NCBI RefSeq assembly: GCF_001578185.1
Contig: NZ_CP011008.1
Coordinates: 3,810,001 to 3,874,000, forward strand
Length of the DNA stretch: 64,000 nt
Origin: Peribacillus simplex
GTDB lineage: Bacteria; Bacillota; Bacilli; Bacillales; DSM-1321
Reading direction: 5' to 3'
Shown here: piece by piece, positions 52,725-62,884 of the stretch
Numbering within the stretch: position 1 is the first letter of the stretch
How the letters are laid out: every line of letters begins with the position of its first letter
Program-made: the position numbers and the translations under genes
The notes under the pieces: generated by a model
The model's database searches: none
What the model was told of the DNA's origin: nothing
What the model saw: only the letters and a program-made list of their open reading frames with translations

Positions 52725-54416
52725 TTATGGAATCATCCAGGAAAGGACGCCATTTTGCAAGAAGGTGATCACACAAATAAGCAGTAATAAGAATAAACTA
52801 TGCTTGAGCGTGAATCTCAATAATTCAGATTCCCTGCCCGCCAATCCAACGGCAGCACAAGCAATCGCTATCGATTGGGGTGAAATCATCTTTCCGGTGA
52901 CCCCTCCGGATGAGTTTGCCGCAAGCGCCAGGACCGGTTCCATCCCCACTTTAAGAGCGGTGACTTTCTGAAGACTGCCAAATAAGAGATTGGCTGATGT
53001 ATCCGACCCGGTAATGAACACACCCAGCCAGCCTAGAACCGGGGCAAAGAACGGAAACAAATCCCCCGATTTTGCCAGGGTCATCCCTAGTGTAGTCGAC
53101 ATGCCTGAAGCATTCGTTACGTAGGCAAAAGCCACAACGGAAGAAATCATCAAAATCGGTTTCGCCAACTCATTCATCGCTTCGGCAAAGGTGCTCGAAA
53201 AATCTTTTGCTGACATTTGTGCTATGAACTTCGTAACGATGGCAGCCAGCAAAATGGCGGTCCCGGCTGCTCCAAGCAGTTCTATTTTATAAAAAGCGGC
53301 GATTGGCAGTCCATTGTTTCCTATTATTTCATTATGCAGACCTGGCACTTCGATTTGGAAGGTTAATAGTTTTCCGATTTCATTGATTCCGCCAAGCAAC
53401 ACATTGGTGCCTTCATAATGCCCTGAGAGCGCCGGCTTAATTGGGTTCATCCCCCAAATCGTGATGAAAGCCGTTAACAGAAGGAACGGTGACCAAGCAT
53501 GGAATATCTGCCATTTCGTGTACTTTGTTTCCGCTTCGGCTGTGTCGTCCAATTGTTCGACAGCTGCTGCCGTTTCCTCGGATGCAAAGCGAAAGATCGT
53601 TTTAGGTTTCCAGAATTTAAGGAAGATCGCTAATGCAAATAGTGACACTAACGCAGAAAGGATGTCCGGTAATTCAGGCCCAAGGAAATTTGAACTTAAG
53701 TATTGGGTGATGGCAAAGGAAAATCCAGAAACCAAAATGGCTGGCAAGACTTCGAGCGACCTTTTCCACCCTGTCATTATCAAAATGAGATAAAGCGGGA
53801 TGAAAGCCGAAAGGAATGGCAATTGACGGCCGACCATTTTTGAAATTTCCATGGCAGCTATGCCAGTTGGGCCTTCCATGGCGATGATCGGTATGCCAAC
53901 CGCCCCGAACGCTACCGGAGCGGTGTTCGCAATTAAACAAAGCCCGGCTGCATATAGCGGGTTAAAACCGAGACCAACCAAAAGCGCGGCTGAAATGGCG
54001 ACAGGTGCTCCAAATCCTGCGGCACCTTCCAAAAAGGCCCCGAAAGAAAATGCCACCAATAAAGCCTGAAGGCGGCGGTCTTCGGTAAGCGAAAGCACCG
54101 AAGAGCGAATAATATTGAATTGTCCGCTTCTAACAGTCATTTTGTACAAAAATACTGAAGTGATGATTATCCATCCGATTGGGAGCAGCCCATATACCGC
54201 TCCTTGTGAAGCAGACATCACTGCTTTTCCTGCAGGCATTCCATATATCAATACTGCCACTGCAAGAGCTAAAAGCAACGTCGTTATACCAGCAAAGTAG
54301 CCTTTCATCCGTTTGATGGTAAGTGCCCAGAAAAAGTAAAGAATTGGGATGAGTGCGGCAATAGATGATAAAACTAAATTATCGGTGATCGGCGTAAAGT
54401 TTTGTGTCCATGTCAT
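52725..54416 (-). CDS. L-lactate permease family transporter (LldP/LctP/GlcA)
   Basis: A 563-residue inner-membrane carrier of the lactate permease family with about 13 hydrophobic segments. Family blocks: FLEGAAGFGAPVAISAALLV, GFNPLYAAGLCLIANTAPVAF, PILMISSVVAFAYVTNASGM, FAPVLGWLGVFITGSDTSAN and NSSGGVTGKMISPQSIAIAC. It imports lactate and glycolate with protons. A LutR palindrome lies about 90 bases ahead of its start, so it is probably induced by lactate. Confidence 0.93.
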   Translation of the reverse strand: MTWTQNFTPITDNLVLSSIAALIPILYFFWALTIKRMKGYFAGITTLLLALAVAVLIYGMPAGKAVMSASQGAVYGLLPIGWIIITSVFLYKMTVRSGQFNIIRSSVLSLTEDRRLQALLVAFSFGAFLEGAAGFGAPVAISAALLVGLGFNPLYAAGLCLIANTAPVAFGAVGIPIIAMEGPTGIAAMEISKMVGRQLPFLSAFIPLYLILIMTGWKRSLEVLPAILVSGFSFAITQYLSSNFLGPELPDILSALVSLFALAIFLKFWKPKTIFRFASEETAAAVEQLDDTAEAETKYTKWQIFHAWSPFLLLTAFITIWGMNPIKPALSGHYEGTNVLLGGINEIGKLLTFQIEVPGLHNEIIGNNGLPIAAFYKIELLGAAGTAILLAAIVTKFIAQMSAKDFSSTFAEAMNELAKPILMISSVVAFAYVTNASGMSTTLGMTLAKSGDLFPFFAPVLGWLGVFITGSDTSANLLFGSLQKVTALKVGMEPVLALAANSSGGVTGKMISPQSIAIACAAVGLAGRESELLRFTLKHSLFLLLLICVITFLQNGVLSWMIP

Positions 54417-54504
54417 TCATTTCGACTCCATTCTCTATAGATTTTTTAAAATTTTCAGAAATCAACCGCGAGTTGAAACCCCTTACATATGCGAATATTC
54501 AAAG

Positions 54505-54515
54505 TCATCTGATGA
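54505..54515. promoter_or_regulatory. LutR operator between the permease and lutR
   Basis: TCATCTGATGA, a palindrome of the LutR form TCATC-N-GATGA, 89 bases upstream of the permease start and 155 bases upstream of lutR. Confidence 0.78.
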
Positions 54516-54669
54516 CTTGATGAGTATTCATTAAAATTAAATGATTAAAAATATAAAATCAAGATTTTTTTTATTTTTTGCTAATTTTTAACCTTCTGGA
54601 AGTGTGCAAGATCATTTGTGTTATATAATATTAACCAGAGAAACTCATAGAAAATAGAGGTGCTACTAC

Positions 54670-55401
54670 TTGGTGTATAAAAAAATAAAGCCGAAAAAAA
54701 TTTATGAAGAAGTCAGCGATGAACTTTATGAAATGATTCGGTCTGGTAATCTGAAACCAGGTGAACAATTGGATTCCATTCAGCAGCTTGCGGAAAATTT
54801 CCAAGTCGGGCGTCCGGCCATCCGTGAAGCATTAAGTGCATTAAATTCAATGGGACTCATTGAAATAAAACAAGGTGAAGGGACATTCGTTAAAACCTTC
54901 GACCCTACCATCATGAACCATCCCTTGTCTGCTGCCCTTTTGATGGATCAAGATAATATCAAGCATTTGCTGGAAGTTAGAAAAATCCTTGAGTCTGGGA
55001 CAGCAGAAGTGGCAGCGAAGAAAAGATCGGAAGAAGACCTTATCGAACTCAAGGAAAGGCTTTTTGATATGGAACAGGTATCCGACGATGAAGAACTTAG
55101 TGATAAAGCGGATATTGCCTTCCATGTTGCAGTGGCAAACGCTTCACAAAATGAGCTGCTGATTACATTGATGAACCACGTTTCAGAATTAATGACGGAA
55201 AAGATGCGTGATATCCGTCGGGTTGCGCTTTATTCCGAAGAGATGACACTTAAGCAGCTTTATCAGCAGCATGCGCGGGTCTATGATGCAATCGTGGCTC
55301 AAGATGAAGCTGGAGCCCGCAATGCCATGCTGTTTCACCTTCAAAGCGTCGAGGAATCACTGAACCGGGTCATCCAAAAAAAACAGCAAAAGAATAGTTA
55401 A
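54670..55401 (+). CDS. lutR: GntR-family repressor LutR
   Basis: A 243-residue FadR-subfamily GntR regulator. The start is TTG 54670 or GTG 54673, with AGAGGTG upstream. Winged helix: KIYEEVSDELYEMIRSGNLK, QQLAENFQVGRPAIREALSAL, GLIEIKQGEGTFV. The all-helical FCD domain (about residues 90-235) has LEVRKILESGTAEVAAKKRS, ADIAFHVAVANASQNELLI and QQHARVYDAIVAQDEAGARN. LutR represses lutABC until L-lactate is present; two matching operators lie nearby. Confidence 0.94.
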   Translation: MVYKKIKPKKIYEEVSDELYEMIRSGNLKPGEQLDSIQQLAENFQVGRPAIREALSALNSMGLIEIKQGEGTFVKTFDPTIMNHPLSAALLMDQDNIKHLLEVRKILESGTAEVAAKKRSEEDLIELKERLFDMEQVSDDEELSDKADIAFHVAVANASQNELLITLMNHVSELMTEKMRDIRRVALYSEEMTLKQLYQQHARVYDAIVAQDEAGARNAMLFHLQSVEESLNRVIQKKQQKNS

Positions 55402-55533
55402 TCTTCTTAAAAATTTCAAAAATACTCTATACAAACAAAGATAAAATTGATATATTACTTTGAAAATGATTACTACATTTAAATATTGGAAATTGGTTTA
55501 TTCTCTTAACCATTTCCTTTTTCTATTTTTCAG

Positions 55534-55544
55534 TCATCAGATGA
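55534..55544. promoter_or_regulatory. LutR operator upstream of lutA
   Basis: TCATCAGATGA, the second TCATC-N-GATGA palindrome, 34 bases ahead of the lutA start. Confidence 0.82.
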
Positions 55545-55578
55545 CCTGTCAACCTATTCGAAAAAGGAGGAGTTCAGA

Positions 55579-56295
55579 TTGAAAGTTACTCTCTTTGCAA
55601 CATGTTTAGTTGATTTGTTTCAATCCAATGTCGGTAAGGCAACAGTGGAGCTACTCGAGAGATTAGGCTGTGAGATCGATTTTCCGGAATCCCAGATATG
55701 CTGTGGACAGCCGGCATATAATAGCGGGTATACGAAGGATTCGAAGGAAGCTATGAAGAAGATGATTAAAACGTTTGCCGATGCTGAATATATCGTAACC
55801 CCTTCCGGTTCCTGTGCAGCGATGTTCAAAGAGTATCCAGTCCTTTTCAAAGGCGAGGCCGAATGGGAAAAGAAAGCAGCCTCATTAGCGGATAAAACAT
55901 ATGAATTGACCCAATTCATCGTGGATGTCTTAAAAGTGACCGATGTCGGGGCGACCCTTAAGGGAAAGGCCACTTATCATACTTCATGCCATATGACACG
56001 GCTGCTTAAGGTTAAGGAGGCACCTTTCATTTTGTTAAGCCATGTTAAGGGACTGGAAATGACACCTCTGCCAGATGCTCAAAATTGCTGCGGATTCGGG
56101 GGAACCTTTTCAGTTAAGATGGGTGACATTTCCGGGCAAATGGTGGAGGAAAAAGTCTGCAATATTGAAGATACCGGGGCAGATATTTTAATAGGCGGGG
56201 ATGCAGGATGTTTGATGAATATCGGTGGACGGATCCAAAGGAAGGGGCAACCGGTGAAAGTGCTCCATATTGCGGAAGTCCTGAATAGTATTTAA
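55579..56295 (+). CDS. lutA: Lactate utilization protein LutA
   Basis: A 238-residue Fe-S oxidoreductase of the GlpC/GlcF C-domain type. Two CCG cysteine-rich domains: [13 protein letters not shown] (about residues 38-50) and [14 protein letters not shown] (about 171-184), with [13 protein letters not shown] between them. It forms part of the LutABC L-lactate oxidation complex. AAGGAGG precedes the start; lutB follows after 22 bases. Confidence 0.95.
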   Translation: MKVTLFATCLVDLFQSNVGKATVELLERLGCEIDFPESQICCGQPAYNSGYTKDSKEAMKKMIKTFADAEYIVTPSGSCAAMFKEYPVLFKGEAEWEKKAASLADKTYELTQFIVDVLKVTDVGATLKGKATYHTSCHMTRLLKVKEAPFILLSHVKGLEMTPLPDAQNCCGFGGTFSVKMGDISGQMVEEKVCNIEDTGADILIGGDAGCLMNIGGRIQRKGQPVKVLHIAEVLNSI

Positions 56296-56317
56296 AGAAA
56301 GCGAGGAGGGAAAGACG

Positions 56318-57748
56318 ATGGCTTTGAAAACCAGCTCTGCCAAGTTTAAAGACCGGGTGGATGAAGGAATACATAATGATTTTATGCGTTTGGCCGTTTC
56401 GAGTGCCCAAGAACGATTACACGGACGGCGGCTGACGGCCGTTGATGAATTGGGAAGCTGGGAGGATTGGCGTTCCCTTGGGGAAGAAATCCGGCAGCAT
56501 GTGCTCAGCAACCTTGATTTCTATTTGCACCAGCTTGCAGAAAACGTTTCGAAAAGGGGCGGTCATGTCTTCTTCGCTGAAACGGCTGAGGAAGCAAGCG
56601 GGTACATCAAAGATGTCATTGTAAAGAAGAATGCCAAAAAAGTCGTGAAATCCAAATCGATGGTCACGGAAGAGATCAATTTGAATGCAACTTTGGAAGC
56701 AGTTGGCCTCGATGTCGTTGAAACGGACCTTGGTGAATACATTTTACAAGTGGATGATCATGATCCCCCTTCCCATATCGTGGCACCTGCTCTCCATAAA
56801 AATAAAGAACAGATAAGAGATGTTTTCAAAGAGAAGCTTGCGTATACGCAAACTGAAAAACCGGAAGAGCTAACCGCCCATGTCCGGGGCATTCTCCGGA
56901 AAGATTTCTTAAACGCCGATGTGGGAATTACCGGCTGCAACTTTGCGATTGCGGAAACGGGCTCGATCGGTTTGGTGACGAATGAAGGAAACGCCGATTT
57001 GGTCACTGCCCTTCCAAAAACGCAAATCACCGTGATGGGAATGGAACGGCTTGTGCCTACATTCGATGAATTCGAAGTCCTTGTCAGTTTATTGACAAGA
57101 AGCGCTGTCGGTCAAAGATTGACCAGTTACATCACCGCACTTACCGGTCCGCGTGATGAAGGCGATGTAGACGGACCTGAGGAATTCCACCTTGTGATCG
57201 TAGATAATGGACGTTCCTCCATTTTAGGAACTGAATTTCAATCCGTTCTTCAATGCATTCGCTGTGCTGCCTGTATAAATGTATGCCCGGTCTATCGCCA
57301 GGTTGGCGGCCATTCATATGGTTCAATATATCCTGGACCAATCGGTGCTGTGCTTTCACCCTTACTCGGAGGGTATGATGATTTCAAGGAGCTGCCGTAT
57401 GCCTCAACTCTTTGTGCTGCCTGTACTGATGCCTGCCCGGTAAAGATCCCTCTTCACGATTTACTGAGGAAGCATCGTGAAGTCATCGTTGAAAAGGAAA
57501 AAATGGCGCCATTTACAGAAAAGATGGCCATGAAGGCTTTCGGAATCGGTGCGGCCTCGCCTATGCTTTATAAGTTCGGTTCCAAAATGGCCCCATCAGC
57601 GATGTCTCCTTTTAAAACTGGGGATATCATCTCAAAAGGACCGGGACCACTCAAAACTTGGACAGAAAGCCGCGAGTTCCCTGCTCCAGGGAAAGAGAGC
57701 TTTCGGGACTGGTTCAAAAATCGGGAAACAGGAGGGAAACCATCATGA
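56318..57748 (+). CDS. lutB: Lactate utilization protein LutB
   Basis: A 476-residue iron-sulfur protein. The N-terminal LUD domain (about residues 65-290) contains [20 protein letters not shown] and [20 protein letters not shown]. Two ferredoxin motifs follow: [20 protein letters not shown] and [18 protein letters not shown]. The C-terminal tail [15 protein letters not shown] is typical. The stop overlaps the lutC start (ATGA). Confidence 0.96.
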   Translation: MALKTSSAKFKDRVDEGIHNDFMRLAVSSAQERLHGRRLTAVDELGSWEDWRSLGEEIRQHVLSNLDFYLHQLAENVSKRGGHVFFAETAEEASGYIKDVIVKKNAKKVVKSKSMVTEEINLNATLEAVGLDVVETDLGEYILQVDDHDPPSHIVAPALHKNKEQIRDVFKEKLAYTQTEKPEELTAHVRGILRKDFLNADVGITGCNFAIAETGSIGLVTNEGNADLVTALPKTQITVMGMERLVPTFDEFEVLVSLLTRSAVGQRLTSYITALTGPRDEGDVDGPEEFHLVIVDNGRSSILGTEFQSVLQCIRCAACINVCPVYRQVGGHSYGSIYPGPIGAVLSPLLGGYDDFKELPYASTLCAACTDACPVKIPLHDLLRKHREVIVEKEKMAPFTEKMAMKAFGIGAASPMLYKFGSKMAPSAMSPFKTGDIISKGPGPLKTWTESREFPAPGKESFRDWFKNRETGGKPS

Positions 57749-58446
57749 ATGGAACCATCCACAATGAAGGGACATTTTTAAACAATATAGCCAAAAACCT
57801 GGGAAGGGTTCCTATTACGGAAGGCATTTCCGTTCCCGTATGGAAACATGCCCCCCAAAAAGAAGTTTTGAAACATGCGACACCAAATGATCTTGTCGCG
57901 GAATTGGAGGAGCAATGTAAACGGGTACATACTCAGTTTCACCTTACCGACTCCAAGCAAGTGCTGCACTGTTTAAAACAGGTGATCGAGGAACTTGGAA
58001 ATGGCCCCTTGATCATCCCTAAGGACGATCGATTTTCTGCCTATAAGTTAGAGGGTATCTTAAAGGAAAAAGATGTCCATGTATGGGATCACCAAGCAGG
58101 GAAAGAAAATATCGAGAAAGCCGAGAGTGCTAACATTGGAATCACATTCAGTGAAATGACACTAGCTGAATCAGCGACCGTCGTCTTGTTCAGCGACAAG
58201 TACCACGGCCGTTCCATCAGCTTCCTTCCTTCCTGCCATGTTTCCATCATTCCAAAAAGCACTATCGTTCCGCGAATGACCCAGGCTGCGGCGGCCATTC
58301 GTTCGAAAGTAACCCGGGGCGAAATCGTTCCTTCCTGCATTAATTTCATAACAGGACCGAGCAATTCCGCCGATATCGAAATGGATCTTGTCGTCGGCGT
58401 CCATGGGCCAATCAAAGCGGTCTATATAATCGTCGAAGATAAATAG
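57745..58446 (+). CDS. lutC: Lactate utilization protein LutC
   Basis: A 233-residue LUD-domain protein. The start ATG 57745 overlaps the lutB stop; a longer frame from 57658 runs through the lutB coding region and is not used. Motifs: [40 protein letters not shown] and [20 protein letters not shown]. It completes the lutABC operon, which in B. subtilis lets cells grow on L-lactate. Confidence 0.95.
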   Translation: MNGTIHNEGTFLNNIAKNLGRVPITEGISVPVWKHAPQKEVLKHATPNDLVAELEEQCKRVHTQFHLTDSKQVLHCLKQVIEELGNGPLIIPKDDRFSAYKLEGILKEKDVHVWDHQAGKENIEKAESANIGITFSEMTLAESATVVLFSDKYHGRSISFLPSCHVSIIPKSTIVPRMTQAAAAIRSKVTRGEIVPSCINFITGPSNSADIEMDLVVGVHGPIKAVYIIVEDK

Positions 58447-58456
58447 AAATGAGGAA

Positions 58457-58492
58457 AAAATGGAGAGGACCTAATTAGGCCCTCTCCATTTT
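58457..58492. terminator. Bidirectional terminator, lutC / M42 aminopeptidase
   Basis: AAAATGGAGAGG...CCTCTCCATTTT stem between convergent genes. Confidence 0.85.
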
Positions 58493-58506
58493 CATATTTC
58501 ACTATC

Positions 58507-59592
58507 TTACTCGTAAATGATCCGATCTACCGCTTCACGGTCCAGGCGTTTGATCACTTCGACAATGAGCTTAACGGCATTCTCATAATCATCCCTGTGA
58601 AGCATTGCTGCGTGTGAATGAATGTAGCGTGTGGCAATCGTGATCGCCAGAGCAGGTACTCCATTTGCCGTCAAATGGATGGAGCCGGCATCCGTCCCAC
58701 CACCTGGAATCGATTCATATTGATAAGGAATATTCATTTCATCAGCCGTGTCGGTGACGAAATCGCGTAATCCCTTATGTGCCACCATCGATGAATCATA
58801 GATGACGATTTGCGGGCCTTCCCCCATCTTACTCATCGCTTCTTTTTCGGATACCCCCGGTGTATCACCAGCTATGCCGACATCGACGGCAAAACCGATA
58901 TCCGGCTGAATTTTGAATGTGGATGTTTTAGAACCACGCAGGCCGACCTCTTCTTGCACCGCTCCAATTCCATAAACTACATTAGGATGGTCGCTATCTT
59001 TCAGCTGTTTAAGCACATCAATGGCAATTGCACAGCCAATTCGATTGTCCCAGGCTTTGGCAAGCAGCATCTTTTCATTATTCATGACCGTGAATTCAAA
59101 ATATGGCACAACCATATCCCCTGGCTTCACACCCCATTCGCTAACTTCTTCTTTGCTTGCTGCACCAATATCAATAAACATATCCTTAATATCAATCGGC
59201 TTTTTCCTCGCCTCCGCTGACAGGATATGTGGCGGCTTGGAACCGATAATTCCAGTTACATCACCTTTACTTGTAACGATCGTCACGCGTTGGGCCAGCA
59301 TGACCTGTGACCACCAGCCTCCTACCGGCTGAAAACGCAAAAATCCTTTATCATCAATTTGGGTAATCATGAAACCGACTTCGTCCATATGCCCCGTAAC
59401 GACGATTTTCGGACCTTTTGCATCTCCCGTTTTCTTCGCAATCAAACTTCCCAGGCCATCTGTCGATATTTCATCAGCAAATGGTGTTATGTATTCGGTC
59501 ATCACTTTTCTTACTTCACTTTCATTTCCTGCAATGCCCTTAGCATCCGTTAAATCCCGCAGCATTCTTAACGTTTCATCTAATTGAACCAT
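58507..59592 (-). CDS. ysdC: M42 family aminopeptidase (YsdC)
   Basis: A 361-residue di-metal aminopeptidase of the M42/FrvX type, forming a tetrahedral dodecamer in relatives. Metal and catalytic motifs: [20 protein letters not shown] (His and Asp), [13 protein letters not shown] (bridging Asp), [11 protein letters not shown] (catalytic Glu), [13 protein letters not shown] and [15 protein letters not shown] (His). Likely acts on peptides in the cytoplasm. Length is normal. Confidence 0.95.
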   Translation of the reverse strand: MVQLDETLRMLRDLTDAKGIAGNESEVRKVMTEYITPFADEISTDGLGSLIAKKTGDAKGPKIVVTGHMDEVGFMITQIDDKGFLRFQPVGGWWSQVMLAQRVTIVTSKGDVTGIIGSKPPHILSAEARKKPIDIKDMFIDIGAASKEEVSEWGVKPGDMVVPYFEFTVMNNEKMLLAKAWDNRIGCAIAIDVLKQLKDSDHPNVVYGIGAVQEEVGLRGSKTSTFKIQPDIGFAVDVGIAGDTPGVSEKEAMSKMGEGPQIVIYDSSMVAHKGLRDFVTDTADEMNIPYQYESIPGGGTDAGSIHLTANGVPALAITIATRYIHSHAAMLHRDDYENAVKLIVEVIKRLDREAVDRIIYE

Positions 59593-59656
59593 GCTTTTAC
59601 CTCCCTATTAATTACATTATAAGAATAATTATACAGAAAATCGATTGCATTAACAA

Positions 59657-60154
59657 TCAGTAGCCTTGCTTTTGCCGTTCATAGTTCACTTCATTTTTAC
59701 TTACATATGCTTTTTCCACATCCACTGCCGAAAATCCAAGCAACTCCCCTAAATGCAAATACTCAGCAAAAACCTTTTGGAAAGATGACTCTGTCAATTG
59801 CGTGCGAAATTCACTGATGTAGCCGTAAATGGCAGTAAATTGAGCTGTCAAATCCCTATGCTGCACCTTGAGGGAAGATGGGACTTCCGGCACGAATCCC
59901 CGTTCGATCCCGAGTGACAAAATGAAATGAATGCCATCCACATATTCAGCTAAAATCGTTTCTTTATCAGAGGGGCCTTTTAGACTCCAGAATTTAAAAC
60001 ATCTCGTTTCATTAGCCAGCTCGCCAAGCTCCACTAAAAGGGCAAGTATCTTACGTTCCACCAAGTCTTCAGCACCCAAATCATGCTTGGATTGTATATG
60101 CTCATCTAAAGCCGCCTGCATGTCCAATAATTTACCTATGTTCATTATCATCAC
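59657..60154 (-). CDS. Dimeric dUTPase (dUTPase_2 family)
   Basis: A 165-residue all-alpha dUTP pyrophosphatase. Metal-binding Glu/Asp motifs: ILALLVELGELANETRCFKF (E-x-x-E helix) and ETILAEYVDGIHFILSLGIE (E-x-x-D helix), with the KFWS linker typical of the family. It removes dUTP and supplies dUMP. The start is uncertain: ATG 60154 or MNIGKLLDM at 60145; neither has a strong ribosome site. B. subtilis has such genes mainly in phage regions; here it is next to core genes. Confidence 0.85.
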   Translation of the reverse strand: MMIMNIGKLLDMQAALDEHIQSKHDLGAEDLVERKILALLVELGELANETRCFKFWSLKGPSDKETILAEYVDGIHFILSLGIERGFVPEVPSSLKVQHRDLTAQFTAIYGYISEFRTQLTESSFQKVFAEYLHLGELLGFSAVDVEKAYVSKNEVNYERQKQGY

Positions 60155-60192
60155 TACTTTCTATCGTCTTCCTTTAAATTATATCAAATAAA

Positions 60193-60218
60193 TGAAACTT
60201 ATTAAAAACCCATACGTA
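60193..60218 (+). promoter_or_regulatory. Sigma-W promoter of ysdB
   Basis: TGAAAC (60193-60198), 16-bp spacer, CGTA (60215-60218): an exact sigma-W match, 37 bases before ysdB. Confidence 0.85.
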
Positions 60219-60254
60219 AATGAAGGGAATCACTCTGTTTAGGGAGGTAGCTCC

Positions 60255-60632
60255 ATGGTATTGATCATGCGGTTCATTATTTTGGCTCTCATCATCTTCT
60301 TAATATATACAGTCATCAAATACCTATTTAATCCGAAAAGAAAATTAGAGCTGGCACATGAACAGAAAAAATTCTTTTTGCTCGATGATACAGCCAATAT
60401 ACGAAAGAATTTTTTACTGACATACAACGGGGTGATGTTTGAAGGGGAAAAGTATTTAGGTACGACGGAACGCTCCTTTGAAGTCATCTCCATCTTCATA
60501 TGGCCGAAAAAAGTGGCAGGCCTGAAAGGCTTGAAGCGAAATGACTTTTTAAAAATCGAGGCAGCCATAAAAAAACAATATCCGGATGCCGTCATTGATT
60601 GGAAAAGCCCGGTTAAGGAATTTTTGGAATAG
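60255..60632 (+). CDS. ysdB: Sigma-W pathway protein YsdB
   Basis: A 125-residue protein with one N-terminal membrane helix (about residues 4-20, MRFIILALIIFLIYTVIKYL) and a cytoplasmic domain: EQKKFFLLDDTANIRKNFLL, then LTYNGVMFEGEKYLGTTE, then FIWPKKVAGLKGL. ATG 60255 has AGGGAGG. It is a sigma-W regulon member of unknown mechanism; the promoter upstream agrees. Confidence 0.92.
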   Translation: MVLIMRFIILALIIFLIYTVIKYLFNPKRKLELAHEQKKFFLLDDTANIRKNFLLTYNGVMFEGEKYLGTTERSFEVISIFIWPKKVAGLKGLKRNDFLKIEAAIKKQYPDAVIDWKSPVKEFLE

Positions 60633-60686
60633 TGAAAAATACCGCGCGTTATGAAGAGCCTTGAGAAACGAACTCAAGGCTCCATA

Positions 60687-61256
60687 TTAATCATGTGAAC
60701 GGAAAAATTCCTTCCATGGTACGACCGTCTGCTTCTCCCTCAATAAATATAGCAATAAGGTCAATGATAATAAAATAATGACGATCAGAGTCGGACTGAA
60801 ATCTGCAATATAGTGGCCAAAAACCGTGTATACGAAGGCTACGGGGATATTAGTCATGAAGGATAGATAAAAATAGTTTTTCAATCCTTTATTGGATTCC
60901 AATAAGCAAAGCGACAAAAGATAAAAATGTATGAATGGTATTAGTCTCAGTACTGCAATTTGCCGGCTGTTTAGCTTTCGGTTTCCAAACAGCTTATTCT
61001 TAAGGCGCAGCAGCTTATCCTTTGTTTTCGGAAATTTGCCGATCACGAAATAAAAGGCCATACTGGACAACGTCAAACCGATTACGGAATATATGGTTCC
61101 TAAAGCTGCCCCGAATAAAACTCCGCCGGACATGCAAACTACAATGACGGGAATGAATAAAAATTGCCTTAATAGATGAAAAGTGATAAATATCAACGGT
61201 GCAAACACGCTGCCAGATTGAACGTAGCTCATCACAAGTGTCAGTTTATCATTCAT
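60687..61256 (-). CDS. TVP38/TMEM64 (DedA-like) membrane protein
   Basis: A 189-residue membrane protein with about five hydrophobic segments. The start ATG 61256 (MNDKLTLVMSYVQSG) follows GGAGGGAG; a longer frame has no site. The SNARE-associated core shows HLLRQFLFIPVIVVCMSGGVLFGAALGTIYS, with the motif FxPxxxxxxxGGxxFG, and RLIPFIHFYLLSLC. Relatives transport or scramble lipids (undecaprenyl phosphate for DedA); the substrate here is unknown. Confidence 0.88.
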   Translation of the reverse strand: MNDKLTLVMSYVQSGSVFAPLIFITFHLLRQFLFIPVIVVCMSGGVLFGAALGTIYSVIGLTLSSMAFYFVIGKFPKTKDKLLRLKNKLFGNRKLNSRQIAVLRLIPFIHFYLLSLCLLESNKGLKNYFYLSFMTNIPVAFVYTVFGHYIADFSPTLIVIILLSLTLLLYLLREKQTVVPWKEFFRSHD

Positions 61257-61316
61257 GCTCTCCCTCCAGCTACTCTTTGCTGCTTCTACAAGCATATACA
61301 TCATACGGGCTACATA

Positions 61317-61598
61317 TTACCATTGTATGAATATCTTAATCAATAAGCCTATTTGAATAATCATCAATATCGGCAGGCCCCACTTGAAAGCGGCATGCTT
61401 CGTCTTATGGCGGAAATGCTTCATCCCCAGAAATGACCCTGTTCCTCCACCTATAACCGCCCAAAACCAAAGTGTCTTTTCGCTGATCCGGTATTCCCGA
61501 TTACGCGCTTTCCTTTTGTCTACTCCCATTATGGCAAAACCGATGATGTTCGTGATGATCACATAAGCTACAATGAACCATGCTACTTGCATCCTCAT
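61317..61598 (-). CDS. ysdA: DUF1294 membrane protein (YsdA)
   Basis: A 93-residue protein with three hydrophobic segments. The DUF1294 signature is GFAIMGVDKRKARNREYRIS, followed by LWFWAVIGGGTGSFLGMKHF and RHKTKHAAFKWGLPILMIIQ. Function unknown. It follows rplT as in B. subtilis, after a terminator. Confidence 0.92.
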   Translation of the reverse strand: MRMQVAWFIVAYVIITNIIGFAIMGVDKRKARNREYRISEKTLWFWAVIGGGTGSFLGMKHFRHKTKHAAFKWGLPILMIIQIGLLIKIFIQW

Positions 61599-61614
61599 CT
61601 CCTCCTTTAACTAT

Positions 61615-61648
61615 GTAAAAAGCCACCCTCTTGAAAAGAGAGTGGCTG
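61615..61648 (-). terminator. Terminator of infC-rpmI-rplT
   Basis: AGCCAC...GTGGCT stem with CTCT pairing, minus-strand T run, directly after the rplT stop. Confidence 0.82.
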
Positions 61649-61661
61649 ATATCAGTGAGAC

Positions 61662-62021
61662 TTATTTGTCTAATTGTTGTTTAGCAGCAGTTGCTAATTG
61701 AGCAAAAGCTTGTTCGTCAGCAACAGCAAGATCTGCAAGCATTTTGCGGTTCACTTCGATACCAGCAAGCTTTAGACCATGCATTAAACGGCTGTAAGAA
61801 AGACCGTTGATGCGTGCTGCAGCGTTGATACGAGTGATCCAAAGTTTGCGGAAATCACGTTTTTTCTGACGACGGTCACGGAAAGCATAGTTTCCTGACT
61901 TCATTACTTGTTGGTTAGCTACTTTGAAAAGAATATGTTTCGCGCCATAGTAACCTTTAGCTAATTTTATTACCTTTTTACGACGTTTGCGAGTAACAGT
62001 ACCGCCTTTTACACGTGGCAT
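61662..62021 (-). CDS. rplT: 50S ribosomal protein L20
   Basis: A 119-residue ribosomal protein needed for early 50S assembly. [40 protein letters not shown] and [20 protein letters not shown] are the usual strongly basic and conserved parts. L20 also represses the operon by binding its leader. It lies 35 bases after rpmI. Confidence 0.98.
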   Translation of the reverse strand: MPRVKGGTVTRKRRKKVIKLAKGYYGAKHILFKVANQQVMKSGNYAFRDRRQKKRDFRKLWITRINAAARINGLSYSRLMHGLKLAGIEVNRKMLADLAVADEQAFAQLATAAKQQLDK

Positions 62022-62056
62022 GTTATTTCCCTCCTATTTAACTCGATAAATCGAAC

Positions 62057-62257
62057 TTATTTAATATTGTCTAGCATATGACGAATACGTTTGAAGTCAC
62101 CTTTGCTTACAAGGCTAGCTTTGCGAAGCTTACGCTTTTGCTTAGTAGATTTGTTAGCAAATAAATGGCTTGTGTAAGCGTTAGAACGCTTAAGTTTGCC
62201 GGATCCAGTCTTTTTGAAACGTTTAGCAGATCCGCGGTGAGTTTTCATTTTAGGCAT
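62057..62257 (-). CDS. rpmI: 50S ribosomal protein L35
   Basis: A 66-residue basic ribosomal protein. [40 protein letters not shown] and [20 protein letters not shown] are as expected. It lies between infC and rplT in the usual order. Confidence 0.98.
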   Translation of the reverse strand: MPKMKTHRGSAKRFKKTGSGKLKRSNAYTSHLFANKSTKQKRKLRKASLVSKGDFKRIRHMLDNIK

Positions 62258-62291
62258 AAGGTATTCCTCCTCATTACAAATTACTTTACAA

Positions 62292-62807
62292 TTACTTTTC
62301 AGCTTTTGGTGCTAAGATAATGAACATGCTGCGTCCGTCCATTTTTGGATGTTGCTCGATTGTAGCCACTTCTTTACATGCTTCAGAAAAACGAACGAGT
62401 ACACGTTGACCAATTTCCTTATGTGTAATGGCACGTCCTTTGAATCGGATAGAAGCTTTTACCTTATCGCCTTTTTCAAGGAATTTAATACCGTTGCGAA
62501 GCTTCGTATTGAAATCATGTTCTTCAATCGTCGGGCTCAAACGAACCTCTTTAAGACTGATGACCTTTTGATTTTTACGTGCTTCCTTGTCTTTCTTTTG
62601 CTGCTCGAAGCGGTGTTTTCCGTAGTCCATGATCCGGGCTACCGGAGGCTTTGCATTTGCAGCAACTAAAACTAGATCAAGATTTACACGAGCGGCAATT
62701 TCCAATGCTTCGAATTTCGTTTTAATTCCAAGTTGTTCTCCGTTTTGGTCAATAAGACGAACTTCACGGGCTCGGATGCCCTCGTTTACCATCGCGTCTT
62801 TACTAAT
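62292..62807 (-). CDS. infC: Translation initiation factor IF-3, AUU start
   Basis: A 171-residue initiation factor. The usual start would be ATG 62790-62792, but codons upstream read ATT AGT AAA GAC GCG ATG GTA AAC. ATT 62807 lies 7 bases after GGAGGTG, and the resulting N-terminus ([18 protein letters not shown]) matches IF-3, so I take AUU as the start. The N-domain has [20 protein letters not shown]. The C-domain has [40 protein letters not shown] and [18 protein letters not shown]-3 rejects non-AUG starts, so the AUU allows self-control. Confidence 0.95.
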   Translation of the reverse strand: MSKDAMVNEGIRAREVRLIDQNGEQLGIKTKFEALEIAARVNLDLVLVAANAKPPVARIMDYGKHRFEQQKKDKEARKNQKVISLKEVRLSPTIEEHDFNTKLRNGIKFLEKGDKVKASIRFKGRAITHKEIGQRVLVRFSEACKEVATIEQHPKMDGRSMFIILAPKAEK

Positions 62808-62884
62808 AGTTAGCCACCTCCAAAGATATTGGCGAATACGAATATTTGAATCAATTCGGTCACGCTCACAACTCGCTTACAGGA

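Noticed and set aside
57658-57744. Extended start of lutC
   Set aside because: It overlaps the end of lutB in another frame; the ATG overlapping the lutB stop is the usual coupled start.
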